Source: Harmothoe impar (taxonomy: Eukaryota > Annelida > Polychaeta > Phyllodocida > Polynoidae). From it: DNA of 64,000 bases. Positions 44,325-55,310 of this stretch are shown piece after piece. Where the stretch lies: positions 70,424,609 through 70,488,608 of the forward strand of contig OX381709.1 in the NCBI GenBank assembly GCA_947462335.1, given 5' to 3'. The notes under the pieces were generated by a model. The model was not told the DNA's origin, ran no database searches, and saw only the letters and a program-made list of their open reading frames with translations. How positions within the stretch are numbered: the first letter of the stretch is position 1; every line of letters begins with the position of its first letter. The position numbers were made by a program, and so were the translations under genes.

Positions 44325-44846
44325 TCATTCCAAGATGTGTGCACCTCCTATATGCGATCGAGGTGAGTCACCAAGTGTTGCAGTGCCATGTGTGAGAATC
44401 AAATTTTGCTGTCCAGAGACACGTCCCCTTTGCCGCGGGGTAGCACTCCTATGAGAGCTTGACACTGTCTTGCCGACTTCCAACTTTATCCTCTCACTGA
44501 AGAACTCTAGTTTTATCTCATCGATTCGATTTTCTGGTATCAGGGAGGTTGGGGTGGCAGAGAAGGTGACGTGCCTAGGTGTGAAAGAGCACTTCAGTGA
44601 CAAGTCGGTGGGTTTTTTAGATTGTGACCGTTTTTTCTTGGATGCAGTCTCGATGGAGTTTTTGTTCAGTTTTTTCTGCCCTTTGCTCATCTTGATTGGT
44701 CCTGAAGATGCAGCCAAGCTGCCAGCTGTCAGTTTGGTCAAAGCATCATTATGACAAATTGTCAACCACACCCCGTCAGTGGAGAGCAGTGAGGGAGATG
44801 TCAAATATGTCACCGACAACACCCCCTCTACCTCTTCCACTGCCAT
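44325..44846 (-). CDS. Unassigned Lys/Ser-rich open frame
   Basis: About 173 codons from an in-frame ATG. The translation has a basic stretch (ASKKKRSQSKKP) and a region SLIPENRIDEIKLEFFSERI that looks structured. I recognise no family. The sequence is GC-richer than its surroundings. It may be part of the same decayed element as the polymerase-like fragment at 43280-43532, or unrelated, or chance. Confidence 0.2.
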   Translation of the reverse strand: MAVEEVEGVLSVTYLTSPSLLSTDGVWLTICHNDALTKLTAGSLAASSGPIKMSKGQKKLNKNSIETASKKKRSQSKKPTDLSLKCSFTPRHVTFSATPTSLIPENRIDEIKLEFFSERIKLEVGKTVSSSHRSATPRQRGRVSGQQNLILTHGTATLGDSPRSHIGGAHILE

Positions 44847-44899
44847 CGCCGCAAGCACCTCAGGTGAACCAGGGGGATACGAGACACCGGTGCCAGTCA

Positions 44900-46189
44900 G
44901 AGCTTAGACTCTAGCTGCAGAGTGGAGGTCGGGTCTGTTAGCACCAGCAACAGTAGCACCACTGCCTCCAGTGGTATCAAGCGGGGAGGTGAGAGGTGGT
45001 ACGTGGTAGTACTTGTGTTGAGCCGTACTCATCACAATACACTTCACCCAGCTCCATAAAGTCCACTGGAAGGGACATTTGTCTCTCCATAGACATGGTG
45101 ACTGGTTACACCACACCACTCCCGTAGCCCCCTTCAACACTGGTGCTAGACGTTGTACGGGTGGTCGAATCAACCCCTGTAGCTGTAGTTTTCAGTGAAA
45201 GTCGAGCAGGTCACCTCATGGTAATGCAGCTGAGTTAACTGATGGATGTGTACCATTTCCAAGCCATGCTATACCCAATCTGTGTGTGATTGCTCAGCAC
45301 CCACCCCTTGTGTGTGTCTGTGTATAAGGCGTGTAAATAAATCCTATGGTACACCGACAGCAGTGGTAACAGGTGTGATTTAGGACAATCAAATGAAGCC
45401 AAAAAACTGTTTAATGTTTCCACTCACACTGTTAACCTGAGGAGTCCACTCAAAAGCACTATGGTGTTTTTAGCTTGTGTTTAGATGGTGGGTTTTTTAC
45501 CGTGTAGGCTAATAGGAAATATGAATATGAAAAATAACAAACTTGTTGTGTGCTCACACAAATAATTTGTATAATGACTCTCACCAACTATATATTTTTT
45601 CTTTGCCCGGTCATATGCCTCATTAATAATGCAACATGTCACATTGAAGAGGGGGGACAAGTGGAACAGCAGGAATTTTATTTCATTCTAAAATAATTTA
45701 ATATTTGTTTTTAAAGAATTAAAAGTTAATTCTTTATTTTATTTTTTCAATGTCGTTTTACATGAAGTCACATAAATAAAATAAAAGTGTCCTCTTAGAA
45801 ACGGGCTCAGCACGTCTTAAAACCCCTGTATACCAAATTTCAAGCTTTCTGCCGCAAGTGCCAAACCATTTCACCTATGTCTTGTACTACGTCCTGGATT
45901 GGTGGCATCCACGCGTCTATTCATATTTACTTGATTCATGGATATTACTGAAGGTGTCAACAGCATGTGGAATAGATATTTTTCTGATACAGTGCTTCGC
46001 CTCTGCCAATGACATTTAGAAGGTGCCCTCTGGGAAGATGTGATTAGTCTACGTCTTCAAAGCCTACATGCTGTCACTTGCACTGACGGGTCAAGGCAGA
46101 CTGTTAATAGTGTTCCCCCTTTGGCTGATATATGTCAGTTCTATAATACAAAATATGTTAAATGTTATTAGATCGGTTATTCCACACAG
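44900..46189. other. No gene recognised
   Basis: Mixed composition. The 89-codon open frame at 44904-45173 (-) shows no domain. Confidence 0.4.
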
Positions 46190-46299
46190 TGGTTCAGAGG
46201 AGGTATCCTGGCAGGAGATATACCCAGGAGGACATGGCGGGGAGTGGGACATGGACAGGTCACTGGGAGGCAGTTGTTATAATACAACACAGGACCCAA
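46190..46299 (+). other. Candidate internal exon, unassigned
   Basis: An acceptor 'gttattccacacag' and a consensus donor gtaagtg (46300) bound 110 nt. One frame is open and reads GSEEVSWQEIYPGGHGGEWD, then MDRSLGGSCYNTTQDP. A second frame is also open. There is no recognised family and no partner exon, so the support is the splice signals only. Confidence 0.25.
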
Positions 46300-48552
46300 G
46301 TAAGTGATCACACATTAATATGACAAAACCTATCCGCCTACAGCCCTGAGATTAGTATTGAGACGCAGTACTATACGTGTCTGAAATAAGATTATTAAAA
46401 GACTTTCTCAACTGTGGCTCGGTGAAGAACCTGCACAGAATTGCAAAGATCTATTTTTGGTTGTGAAGGACAGAATCTATGTATGGGAGGTAAAGCCGTC
46501 ACATAATGCTTCATGGGTACGCACTTCCTGTTGTCAGAGTCAGTGGCCAAGAATTTGAGGTTTTTTTTGGAATAGCTTCTTTATTGGATCTCGTCTTATT
46601 CTCTGTTAAGCACTCATATCCTATCCCCATAGACCATATCTACGTACCATACCAGACGCCATTGACAGGTAGTCTTAATGGAGAATTGCCACATTTTCTT
46701 CATTTGACAGTGTGTCCAACGTTGGTAGTATAGCAAATGTTCAAATTAATTCAATTTAGTTTCAAGGGTTTTTATTGCAGACATGATATACATTTTCTTA
46801 TTTTCTATATATTGTAATAAACTGAGAAAAAAAACACCCGCAGGTGTCTTGTCATTTGTCAAATCAAGAAAATCATACAGTGGATTGCTTCCTTTCGTAT
46901 TTATTTGCATAGCATATAGGCAGGTCTGCCACAATTGTACATGTCGACAATTATAATATTAGTCTCAATTCAGACCCTGAAGGTCATGTCTTAAAGGTTA
47001 CATCACGATTAATTACAATATGACGAACAGAGTCTCTGCAGTACAAAATACGCTGCTTGTTGTATCCACTAATTAATCAATTGGTTTGTACATTGTCTTG
47101 TAACCGTCAGAACTACGCTAATATACTTCATCAAAAAGGGGGGGGGGACGAGTAATGAAATAAATAACGTTGGTCCACTGTCGTATTTCAAACTTCCACT
47201 GATAGTGTGGGTCTGTTCTGAGAATATAATTATGATAGTTGATAAGCATTAGGCCAAAAAGAACAGTGTTTCAGGCAACATGGTCCGAAAATTTAGAATA
47301 CATGTAGGTTGCTCTCTTTTTTTCTTTCTCTTTTTTCGATGTTGCAAGCACCTCAACGACTCCCGGAAGAGCAGGATGAGTGACTCATTCCTTCAGCACA
47401 AGGGAATATCCCAAAGTTGATGGATATTTTTTTAATGCAATTTTCGGAAGTCAGAAATTCTTTAGGCCACTATCAAAAGTGAGTGGGAGCTCATTTTTGC
47501 TGAAAAAAAATTGGTAGAAATCTAGAATAATATGAATATTTAGATATAATATTCCTCAAAATGGGAGGATAATGCTAGGGTCGGTCTTCTTATGAACATA
47601 TATAGGGACGCGTTGCGTTGAACACCCCTTGATCTTTTTTGGCCTTATGTCAGTTTACCAGATGGCCTTTTGATAAAGAATTATGCAACAAGGTCATATC
47701 TTTAAATACTCTGTAAGTTTACCAACTTTTAGCATGTTTTGGCATTTTCACCATTCACCTAGCTGGCATTAAAAAGGCGATCTGATGTGATTCCAAGCTT
47801 GAAAATTGTCCAATGTGATTTAGATCCAGTATAAACTCGACTTCAGAGAATTTTATTTGAAATATTGTATGTGTCAGTTTACGTCTCTAATTTGTCATAT
47901 GTAAGAAGTTTACAATATCTTTTGCAATTATAACATAAAAATAAAATCAGTTTATATATTTTAAAATCATCTTTATTGTGTACAATTAATTATATATATA
48001 TACATCGTGCATTAATCGGACATGTGGATGTCACCTCCATACTGAGTCTGACATCATGAAAGGTGGAGGTACAAAATTATCATATAAAATATCTACAAAT
48101 ATACATCAGCATTTGTTATATCTTACATTGTAACTCAATATACATGGCACCTGGATCCATTATACCGGAGTATTCCCCCCTGTGTCTACTTGTCCAATGT
48201 ATGGGACATGGATCCTGCTCAAGTGTCCAGGTTTAAATAGTAACAATGTTTTTATCATGGCTTTTTCCGCTAAACACACCTGTGTTTAAAGAATGAATGA
48301 ATGTATCTGCTTTACAGTGATGTTATGTTCTCATTATCGTATTTAAGTTGTTGACAGGAAGTGGTCATCAAATTGAGAAGCACAGATAACTGCGGGATCA
48401 TACCATTACTTTCGATCAAGTTCTCTTCATAATTTTGAGGCACTAGTTCTGAGAAACAAAAACAAAATATAGCATATATCATTAGGATTATAAATTGAAG
48501 ACGAATGTCGCAATGATCCCCTTCAAGTTGTCGAATATCACATATCTGACTT
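46300..48552. other. No gene recognised
   Basis: AT-rich sequence with no supported exon. A G run lies near 47140. Confidence 0.5.
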
Positions 48553-48666
48553 CCCAGTGGGCACAAAATATTGATTCAACATCGATAAATGGTTGAGAAT
48601 GTTGATTCAATGTTGTTTCTAGAGCTACATTGATTCAACGTTAAACTGAATTTTGTGCCCACTGGG
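48553..48666. mobile_element. MITE with CCCAGTGGGCACA ends
   Basis: 'cccagtgggcacaaaat' is inverted at the right as 'attttgtgcccactggg'. Internal 'ttgattcaac' units alternate in orientation. The same termini bound the larger element 54800-56957. Confidence 0.88.
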
Positions 48667-48699
48667 TTTAAGCACCGATTCCTCATATTATACAAGACT

Positions 48700-48790
48700 G
48701 CGTCCTAGCTAACAAAGATACGTTATTTTACATCAAAATAACGTTTTTAACGTTAAACAACGTTGGTCATAAAGAGGTGCCAAAGAGAAA
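48700..48790. mobile_element. AACGTT-rich MITE, copy 1 (partial)
   Basis: Contains the palindrome 'cgttattttacatcaaaata' and 'acg', then 'tttttaacgtt' and 'gaggtgccaaagagaaa', shared with 50059-50206 and 58173-58299. The right end is unclear. Confidence 0.65.
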
Positions 48791-49399
48791 TGTTCTTTTG
48801 TGTATTGGCATAGCGATGACATATATGTTATGTTCATTTCCTGCTCGTTCTGTACACAGTTTATATAAAGGCTTATTCCCACGTCAGTGAGAAGGCGTTA
48901 GGCTTGTACAATGACAAACATCATAACGAGTAGACTATGTTCTATGGATTAAGAATAGTGTCCTTCCTACAACCATTGTCCTGGCAAAAGTCACAATCGA
49001 CGTCCACATATTTCAAGACCTGTGTAGAACCAGGCACCTCTTCATGCTGAATTGTATAGACTATTGTTCTCCATTGAAATAAATGCTGGATACATAGAAG
49101 TGTGTGCCATGTTGCGTCATCCTATGTACCTAGCACTTTGTTACAGGAACGCGCACATTATGTCATACCTTAGCAGTTCGTCAGCACTGGTCGCTGACAC
49201 ATGTGCAGTAACCATGCCCCTCTAATATTGCAGATGCTTTCCATGAGTTAGTAGATTGTTAAGGATTTTCATTATTCTCAAGTATAACCCAAAGTTGAAA
49301 CTGCTGTACAAAGTGTCCTCGATCATATTGCAGTATCAGTAGTGTTCTTTGACGTTAGAGATTCAATACATCTTCTACAGTCAGTTACAAGTTCCCTCG

Positions 49400-49708
49400 A
49401 TGACGGGTCCCTCACTCCATGACGGGTCCCTCACTCCATCACCGGGTTCCTCACTCCGTCACCGGTCCCTCACTCCGTCACCGGTCCCTCACTCTGTCAC
49501 CGGTCCCTCACTCTGTCACCGGTCCCTCACTCCGTCACCGGTCCCTCAGTCTGTGACCGGGTCCCTCACTCCATCACCGGGTCCCTCACTCCATCACCGG
49601 GTCCCTCACTCCATCACCGGGTCCCTCACCCCATCACCGGGTCCCTCACTCTGTCACTGGGTCCATCACTCCATCACCGGGTCCCTCACTCCGTCACCGG
49701 GTCCATCA
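49400..49708. repeat. Minisatellite overlapping the C2CD4-like stop codon
   Basis: About 16 units of 19-20 bp with consensus 'tccctcactccatcaccggg'. The rightmost units are the last codons and the stop codon of the C2 gene (49686-49708 on the - strand: MDPVTE-stop). The array extends into the 3' UTR. Each unit carries a copy of the TGA. Confidence 0.92.
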
Positions 49709-50011
49709 GCAGGTGCCAGTTGGTGGCCACACGGCCGGGTTGCTGCAGGACCTGGTTCCAGTGGTGGAACTCGGCCTCCTCTGTGGCCCCGAACCCCAGC
49801 CGCACCTGTCCTATCTGGCCGTCAGACCGCAGGGTGGAGTGGTCCAGCACCGTCACCGTGAGACTGGTGTGGTCCAGGTCCCCGATCTTAGGGCTGATGG
49901 GGAAGGTGAAGCTCTCGTTAAACACCGGGGCCGTGTTCTTCTTCTTGATCTTGGTTTGGTGGCTGGTGGTGGACCGCCGGGGCTGCGACAGCTCCACACG
50001 CACATAGGGAT
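49686..50011 (-). CDS. C2CD4-like tandem-C2 protein, last exon (C2B end)
   Basis: The acceptor 'gtcttaccaacag' is followed by ATCCCTATGTG. The G left by the previous exon completes GAT, giving DPYVRVEL. The exon encodes the rest of a second C2 domain: DPYVRVEL, polybasic TKIKKKNTAPVFNESFTF, the LTVTVLDH strand and the synaptotagmin-like C-terminal HHWNQVLQQPGRVATNWHLL. It ends at TGA 49688-49686 inside a minisatellite. Loop aspartates that bind calcium in classical C2B domains are largely missing (DHSTLRSDGQ in loop 3), so calcium-independent membrane or protein binding is likely. Length after splicing in the window is 732 codons. Confidence 0.88.
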
Positions 50012-50058
50012 CTGTTGGTAAGACAAGGAGAGTGTGATTAGAGAGGGATGCATTGGCT

Positions 50059-50206
50059 CTCAGTTAACAAAAAAACGTTATTTTACGTCAAAATAACGTT
50101 TTAAACTTTACATAACGTTATGCCATACTAAAGAGCCTTAGAAAAACGTTGACATATAACGTTATATAAAGTTATAAAATGGTGTATAACGTTATTTGTT
50201 TACTGG
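50059..50206. mobile_element. AACGTT-rich MITE, copy 2, in the C2 gene intron
   Basis: The ends 'cagttaacaaaaaaacgtta' and 'taacgttatttgtttactg' are inverted. The inner palindrome 'cgttattttacgtcaaaata' is followed by 'acgtt'. It lies 48 bp upstream (in gene orientation) of the last exon's acceptor. Confidence 0.75.
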
Positions 50207-50854
50207 GCTGTGTTTGGATAAGTATGGTGTGTCAGAATCACTTAGCAGTTGTTATTGTTATATTAGGTTCAGAAGGGAATAACAACTATAGAACCAGAGC
50301 AGGCAATAATGCCTTTCGATCAATATGTCTCTCTATAAAGCCTGGCCTAAGGATTCCTATAGATGCATGCAAGTAACTGAGGGCATGACGACATGGCAGT
50401 ACAAAAAGAAAGTACCCGGGGGTACTTACATCCCATATGGAACTTCTATTTCTATAAGAGGTCAGGCAGCAATATAGCTAAGAATAATGTGCCTATACAT
50501 AGTGTGCCATTCTACCCATGCGGCCCTGTGGGGTTAGGACGTCATCCTCTGAGTCCTGAGGCGGATATCTAACAACAGGTGCGTTAGTCAGGTGGCCTCC
50601 CCCGTTCCCTGCCTGTCTCTATAACTTATAGTTCCTCTATTGTGCTACTAAGTGTTCTCTATTCCCCTGGTGTGCCCGCTCTGGTCTCACCTTCATAATA
50701 TCATCAATGGTTAGTGTGGTATTATTAGAGATGTATGCCAGCAAGCCTCTTTTTAAACGGGTACAATAAGCCAAGACAGATACTAACATGTTACAACATG
50801 TCACAGCGTAAACTATGCACACATTTGTATTACATATGAATATGTGATTTGTTG

Positions 50855-51268
50855 AGATTAGTCACCATGATGCAAGAATGCAGCCCTTTAGTTTCTATTC
50901 ATCAAGGCGTCATTCATGCATCATTCTGACCCTTAGGGAGTGTATCAACCACAGCATAAATGTTGGAATTTAAGCAAAGATTGGACTGCTAAATGTCACA
51001 CTTTAAGAACATTTAATTAATTAAAGGTCACTTAAAGATGCTTAAATGTCATTTCGACCTTCCCATGACATTCACATGACATTTTCTGAACTTAAAGTCG
51101 CTGAAAGAGTGACTTTAAGAAATAAAATGTTTGTTTAAATGCCAACATTTATGCAGTGAACCCTGGAGGCTCATCATTATCGATGAATGTAGCACTTGAT
51201 TAGCGAGCTGCTCACCACCATGCATGATGACGCCGAAGGGCATAGTACATCACTAAAGAGCTAATTAA
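50855..51268. mobile_element. Double-hairpin MITE split by a nested insertion
   Basis: The left piece (50855-50949) ends in the family spacer 'gggagtgtatcaac'. The right piece (51159-51268) resumes with 'aaccctggaggctcatc' and ends 'catagtacatcactaaagag'. The two pieces together rebuild the family order. The whole lies in the second intron of the C2 gene. Confidence 0.75.
50950..51158. mobile_element. CACAGCATAAATGTTG-ended MITE, nested
   Basis: 'cacagcataaatgttggaat' and 'aaatgccaacatttatgcag' (followed by tg) are inverted ends. The host MITE sequence AAC is present on both sides, consistent with a 3-bp target duplication (4 bp if the end is placed one base differently). Confidence 0.75.
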
Positions 51269-51282
51269 CGACAATAGCTTAC

Positions 51283-51394
51283 CAGGTGCGCCGGTGAAGG
51301 TGTGCCTGCTCAGGTCGGTCACCTGGTGGACGGCTACCGTCATCTTCTCGGCACTGGCGTAGAAACACACCGAGATGTGGATATGGCCCAGCTC
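51283..51394 (-). CDS. C2CD4-like tandem-C2 protein, middle exon (C2B start)
   Basis: A 112-nt exon between acceptor 'tgtgtgtttcag' and donor gtaagc (51282). It reads ELGHIHISVCFYASAEKMTV, then AVHQVTDLSRHTFTGAP, the first strands of a synaptotagmin-type C2B domain. It starts in phase 0, matching the phase-0 end of the C2A exon, and ends in phase 1, matching the last exon. The phase agreement across all three exons is strong evidence that they belong together. The donor lies about 15 bp from the end of a MITE in the intron. Confidence 0.88.
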
Positions 51395-52020
51395 CTGAAA
51401 CACACAAAGCAAAAGGAAATTAGATCTAGTGGCTGGTATACACGCAATGATACATTAGTAGATACAACAGTAGTGCGGAACAAGGCCAGGGATCTGCTAC
51501 AGAATAATGCTAATTTTCATTATTCTGTAACAGACCCCAGAAGGGTTTTTGGTAGCACTAGGTTGAATCCGGATGCACATGTCCAAGTCTTACTGCAAGA
51601 ACCACTTTACATAATAATACACTATGCATTGAGTAGAATATGCTGTAACTTGTAATAAGATAGGCTTGAGTTTACTGGACCTTGGTTAAATCGTTGTGGA
51701 ATAGTGTTTTTGTTGAGGTCTAACCTAAGATTCTGTTTATTTTATTGTGGGTGGTGTGTCTCTGTTGCTCTAAGCATACCTGTCCACATGATACCTGGAG
51801 ATAATGCCAGGAAAACATATGACGCTCTGTGCATTGGGCACCTGTTTAATGGGACTGGGGTTTTAAAAGCGTTGCCTAGTAACAAGTCATCATGGCGGCA
51901 GGACTAATTGACCACTCGCATTGTTCTAATGGTATCTCAAATTGGACCTGACAGGTAAAACCGTGTCTATGTGCGCAATTTGGCTCATCCTAAGACTTTC
52001 TGTATCGTTTTACGTGCAGC

Positions 52021-52243
52021 CACTGTAAAAAAAAGTGGGCCTTCGAACTGGCAATAACAGAATAACATTTTCTAATTGACAGTTCAAACTGTCAATAAGA
52101 TCCTATTAAAAAGAATGGAACTGTCATTAAGAAGAAATCTTTTATTGGCAGTGCAAACTGTCAATGAGAGAATTCTAGGGTACATCCTACATCAAGATTG
52201 TGTTTAAGGTTGTGTTTAAGATCTAAACCCTCTTTTTGCAGTG
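52021..52243. mobile_element. TIR element with CACTGTAAA ends
   Basis: Left 'cactgtaaaaaaaag' and right 'ctctttttgcagtg'. Inside are several 'gacagttcaaactgtcaa'-type palindromes. It lies in the first intron shown of the C2 gene. Confidence 0.75.
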
Positions 52244-52772
52244 AACCTAAGACCATTAAATGTGTCCCTAAGGAACGACAGGTGGACCGTATTGTATGTC
52301 TCTGATTGGTTTAGGCTTGGTTGGGGGGGGGGGGGGTGACATCAGGGTTCAGGTTATTAACAGATGTAACTTGATTCCAGTTGACGTCACAGGTTACTGC
52401 CAGGGGATCTAATAACCGACACATGGGGCCGGCTGAACATAGTGATTGATAATTATAGGACAAAGATGGTCTCTAATCAGCATATTTTATTTATATAAAG
52501 CGAGTAGTGGGGGAGGGGGTTACCAAATACTGCCGATTGAACATTTTCATTTTCCATTGCTTGGAAGTTGCATTTTCTTTACCTGTTGCAATAACTCTTT
52601 AAACTACCCTACATATCCATCAAGACATAGATTAATCGTCCCTGAGCCCATATCTAAGTCGACTTAGCTTTATAATTTTGAGAATTTAGCCTTCATTTGC
52701 CAATGGCCCACTGAGTAACCCGTTATGCGGTCCTGACATGGCTAGGAGAATAAGACCAGAAGCAGTACTTAC

Positions 52773-54533
52773 ATGTCTGTTGATTGGTGGTTCCAGCTCC
52801 CTGAGGAGCCTTGTTTCCTGGGAGGGGATCAGCTCGGACAGGCTGACCTGCAGCTCACCGAGCAGCTCATCCCGCCCCAGTTTGGCGGTCTTGTGGTACA
52901 CCTTGAGTCGTAGCCTCATCTCAGACACCTCGTGTCGCTGTAAGTCATTGAACACAAAGTCTTGGCCAAACACGGGATTCCGCGTGTGACGAACTACCTG
53001 CGACACATGCCGCTGCATCTTTCCGGGCATGAGGCAGAGTTTGACGTAAGGGTTGAGCAGCTCAGGTTTGTGCTCGGCAGGTGAGCAATCTTTAGAGTTT
53101 TTTGGTGAGAGTCCACTGTGGAAAGGTAAAGACCATGCTCCAGTAGTGGAGCTTATGAGGTTCTCTGCCCGGATGAGCCCTACCTTAAGTTGGCGCTGCT
53201 TTGGAAGGTACAGCAAACTAAGTCTCACCTGCCCTAAATCCAAGGGTCGACTATTGCCCCCTTCAGAGCACCGGGAGAAGCTCTGGCATGAGGAACACAC
53301 ACTGGAGCCCTCAGAAGAAGATACGGATGGAGCCTTGAGTATTTCCCAGTTCTCAGGGTATTTGTGAGAGGAGGGCAGCAGGTGGCTGCCTGAGTTACGC
53401 CTGCGGAGAAGACTTGGACTGGTTTCAGGTGAGAGGAGGCAGCTACGCGGGAGGAGGTTCTCCTCCCTTAAAGACGCCCTGCGTAGGTTCTGTCTGTTTG
53501 GTTGACACTCGCAGGATGAGGGACTGGACCCTAGGTTTCCAATGTTACCCACACTGTGTCCCCGGCAGGACTGTGTCTTTGTGTTGATTCGGGTATTTGG
53601 TGAAAGGATAACTCCAAGTGGGGCGATCATTGGGGGTACATTGTGCCGCCGTTTGTGACGTCGTCCACCTGTGGTGCCTCTATCGACATCCTCCATGATG
53701 ATCTGTGGTGCCAGGGTTTCTAGTGACGAGGGTGTCTTCCTCTTGTGCGTCCTCCCAATGGGTGGAAACCCTTGGATTGCCCCATCTGCGGTGCTGTCAT
53801 CATGGAATAAAGACTCCTTCCGCCGTGTATGTGGACTCTCAGTGAGGGTCTCAAAACCATACAATGTCCGCATCTTGAGGTGTGGGAGGCTGAGAGCGGC
53901 AAGTGACATGGGGTCTGAGTTGGTATTACCAAGCAGGCTGCTCTCAGAGGAGACATCATCAAAGCGTTGGGTGGATCTAGTGAGGATTTCATTGTCAGAG
54001 GAAGGATCAATAGGCAGACTTCTCATGGGGCTGACGGGTGCTGAGCGGGAGCGGGTGGCAGTCTTTGGCACGAGGCGATGTGTCATGGACTGCTGCTGGT
54101 ATAACGCATGCTTACTGCAAGTCATGGAGGACCCGCGGGACCCTGACGCTGAAGTCACCGACCCACCACTCGATGACTGTGACTGGATATCAGTCTCAAA
54201 CCCGGATGGAGACACCGACCCTCCCATGGTGGTGTCCATGTTGGAGGGGATGGTGAACTCAGGGATGTTGTCGGGGGTGACAACAACATTGGAGTAGGTC
54301 AGCTGCCGCCCGCCATGCAGTGGCAGGCGGTCTACAGCCAGCAGCGAGCTGGCATCACGACACTTGTTTAGCAGCCAGTCCTTGACATCAGCCATCACGT
54401 TGGGTGTTGCTGTCATGTCGGCAGGTTGGGGTGTGGCGGGGGTGTTGTGCAGCAGGTGGGTGGGGCGCACAGCCGCACCTCCCACACTAGGCACCACGGT
54501 CTGCTCACTCGGCACGTCCGACGTAAACCTAGC
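52773..54533 (-). CDS. C2CD4-family protein, large exon (N-terminal region + C2A)
   Basis: 587 codons between a strong acceptor (ttcttgttcctccttgcag) and donor GTAAGT at 52772. C2CD4 hallmarks are present: DWLL then NVVVTPDNIPEFTIP near the start, and ALSLPHLKMRTLYGF...ESPHTRRKESL in the middle. These closely match the conserved blocks of vertebrate C2CD4A-D (nuclear-localised factors linked to endothelial and beta-cell biology). Basic patches (THKRKTP, GGRRHKRRHN) could act as nuclear localisation signals; Ser-rich stretches suggest disorder. The C2 domain spans about residues 434-575 counted from 54539 (GQVRLSLLYL ... NPYVKLCLMPGK ... GQDFVFNDLQRHEVSEMRL ... GELQVSLSELI). Calcium-binding aspartates are replaced. 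If the upstream exon is untranslated, the start is ATG 54416 or 54395 (better context). Large opposite-strand open frames here are shadows. Confidence 0.9.
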
Positions 54534-54699
54534 CTGCAAGGAGGAACAAGAATTAAATTACAGCACCATAATTGATACATCAACACAGAGAAAACTCATC
54601 GTCGGAGTCATATGGCTCTGGTATGATACCAGACTGATTTTATCCTTTATTTGCAAACTCCAATTTGATAGAACATCTCCAAACCAGAAGTGATGGCGC

Positions 54700-54797
54700 A
54701 TCTACTGGGAGTGCATCAATGATATATGTATAGTTACTGCCAAGAGCTGCATTTATGCATCAAGCAGACAAAAGCCACAGCGCATTAAATGACACAC
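54700..54797. mobile_element. Double-hairpin MITE, partial copy abutting a larger element
   Basis: The words 'gagctgcatttatgcatcaa' and 'agccacagcgcattaaatga' define the right arm. It stops within a few bases of the left end of the 54800-56957 element, suggesting the latter inserted into it. Confidence 0.5.
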
Positions 54798-55238
54798 TGC
54801 CCAGTGGGCACAGCAACACTTAATAAGTGACTAATAAGCTCTCCAATGAAGTGCTTATTATCCATCTATATTGTGGCTAGAATGTAAGAACTATTAGTCA
54901 GCTAATCTGCAGCACTTATTAAGCCCTTCAAAGCAGTGGTTATCAAGAGGTTCAATAATTCAGCTAATAAGGGCAACAGAAGTCAAATTTATTCAAAGAT
55001 TATAATTGGGACACTACCGCACTGCTATAAAGCAGCACTTATAAGTGACTTGCTCTGCAGTTCTTATTAAGCACTTCAAAGCAGTGATTAGTAAAAAGCT
55101 GAAGTGTGCCACTATCTAAAAAGGAATTCCACTGAAACTTTCTGCTGTTTATTCAAGCATATAACATTCATAAGCAGCTCAGTATACATACATTGGAAAT
55201 TCATGATTGTTGTACAAATTAATGTTGTCAATGGGAAT

Positions 55239-55310
55239 CGAACTCCTTACCTCCAGATGTAAAGTCCAGTGTGCTATTGCATGAGCTAGTGGGGCTGATG
55301 ATAAGTGGTG
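55239..55310 (-). ncRNA. tRNA-like sequence (SINE head or tRNA pseudogene)
   Basis: On the - strand 'tagctcatgcaatagcacac' and 'tgg' resemble an A box and 'agttcgattcccattg' a B box/T arm. The anticodon arm 'ctgga-ctttaca-tctgg' can pair. The would-be anticodon UUA would read a stop codon, so it is taken as a decayed tRNA-derived repeat rather than a working tRNA. Confidence 0.45.

Noticed and set aside
49400..49708. CRISPR-like regular repeat array
   Set aside because: Units are contiguous with no unique spacers, and the context is a eukaryotic gene end; it is a minisatellite.
49349..49861. 170-codon + strand open frame with repeated Ser-Leu-Thr-Pro-Ser-Pro
   Set aside because: Translation of the minisatellite and of the antisense of the last C2 exon.
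53671..54297. 208-codon open frame on the + strand opposite the C2CD4-like exon
   Set aside because: It is the antisense shadow of a GC-rich coding exon whose - strand translation has clear family motifs and matching splice phases.
55239..55310. Functional tRNA gene on the - strand
   Set aside because: A and B boxes are imperfect, the acceptor stem does not pair well and the anticodon would read a stop codon; better explained as a SINE head or pseudogene.
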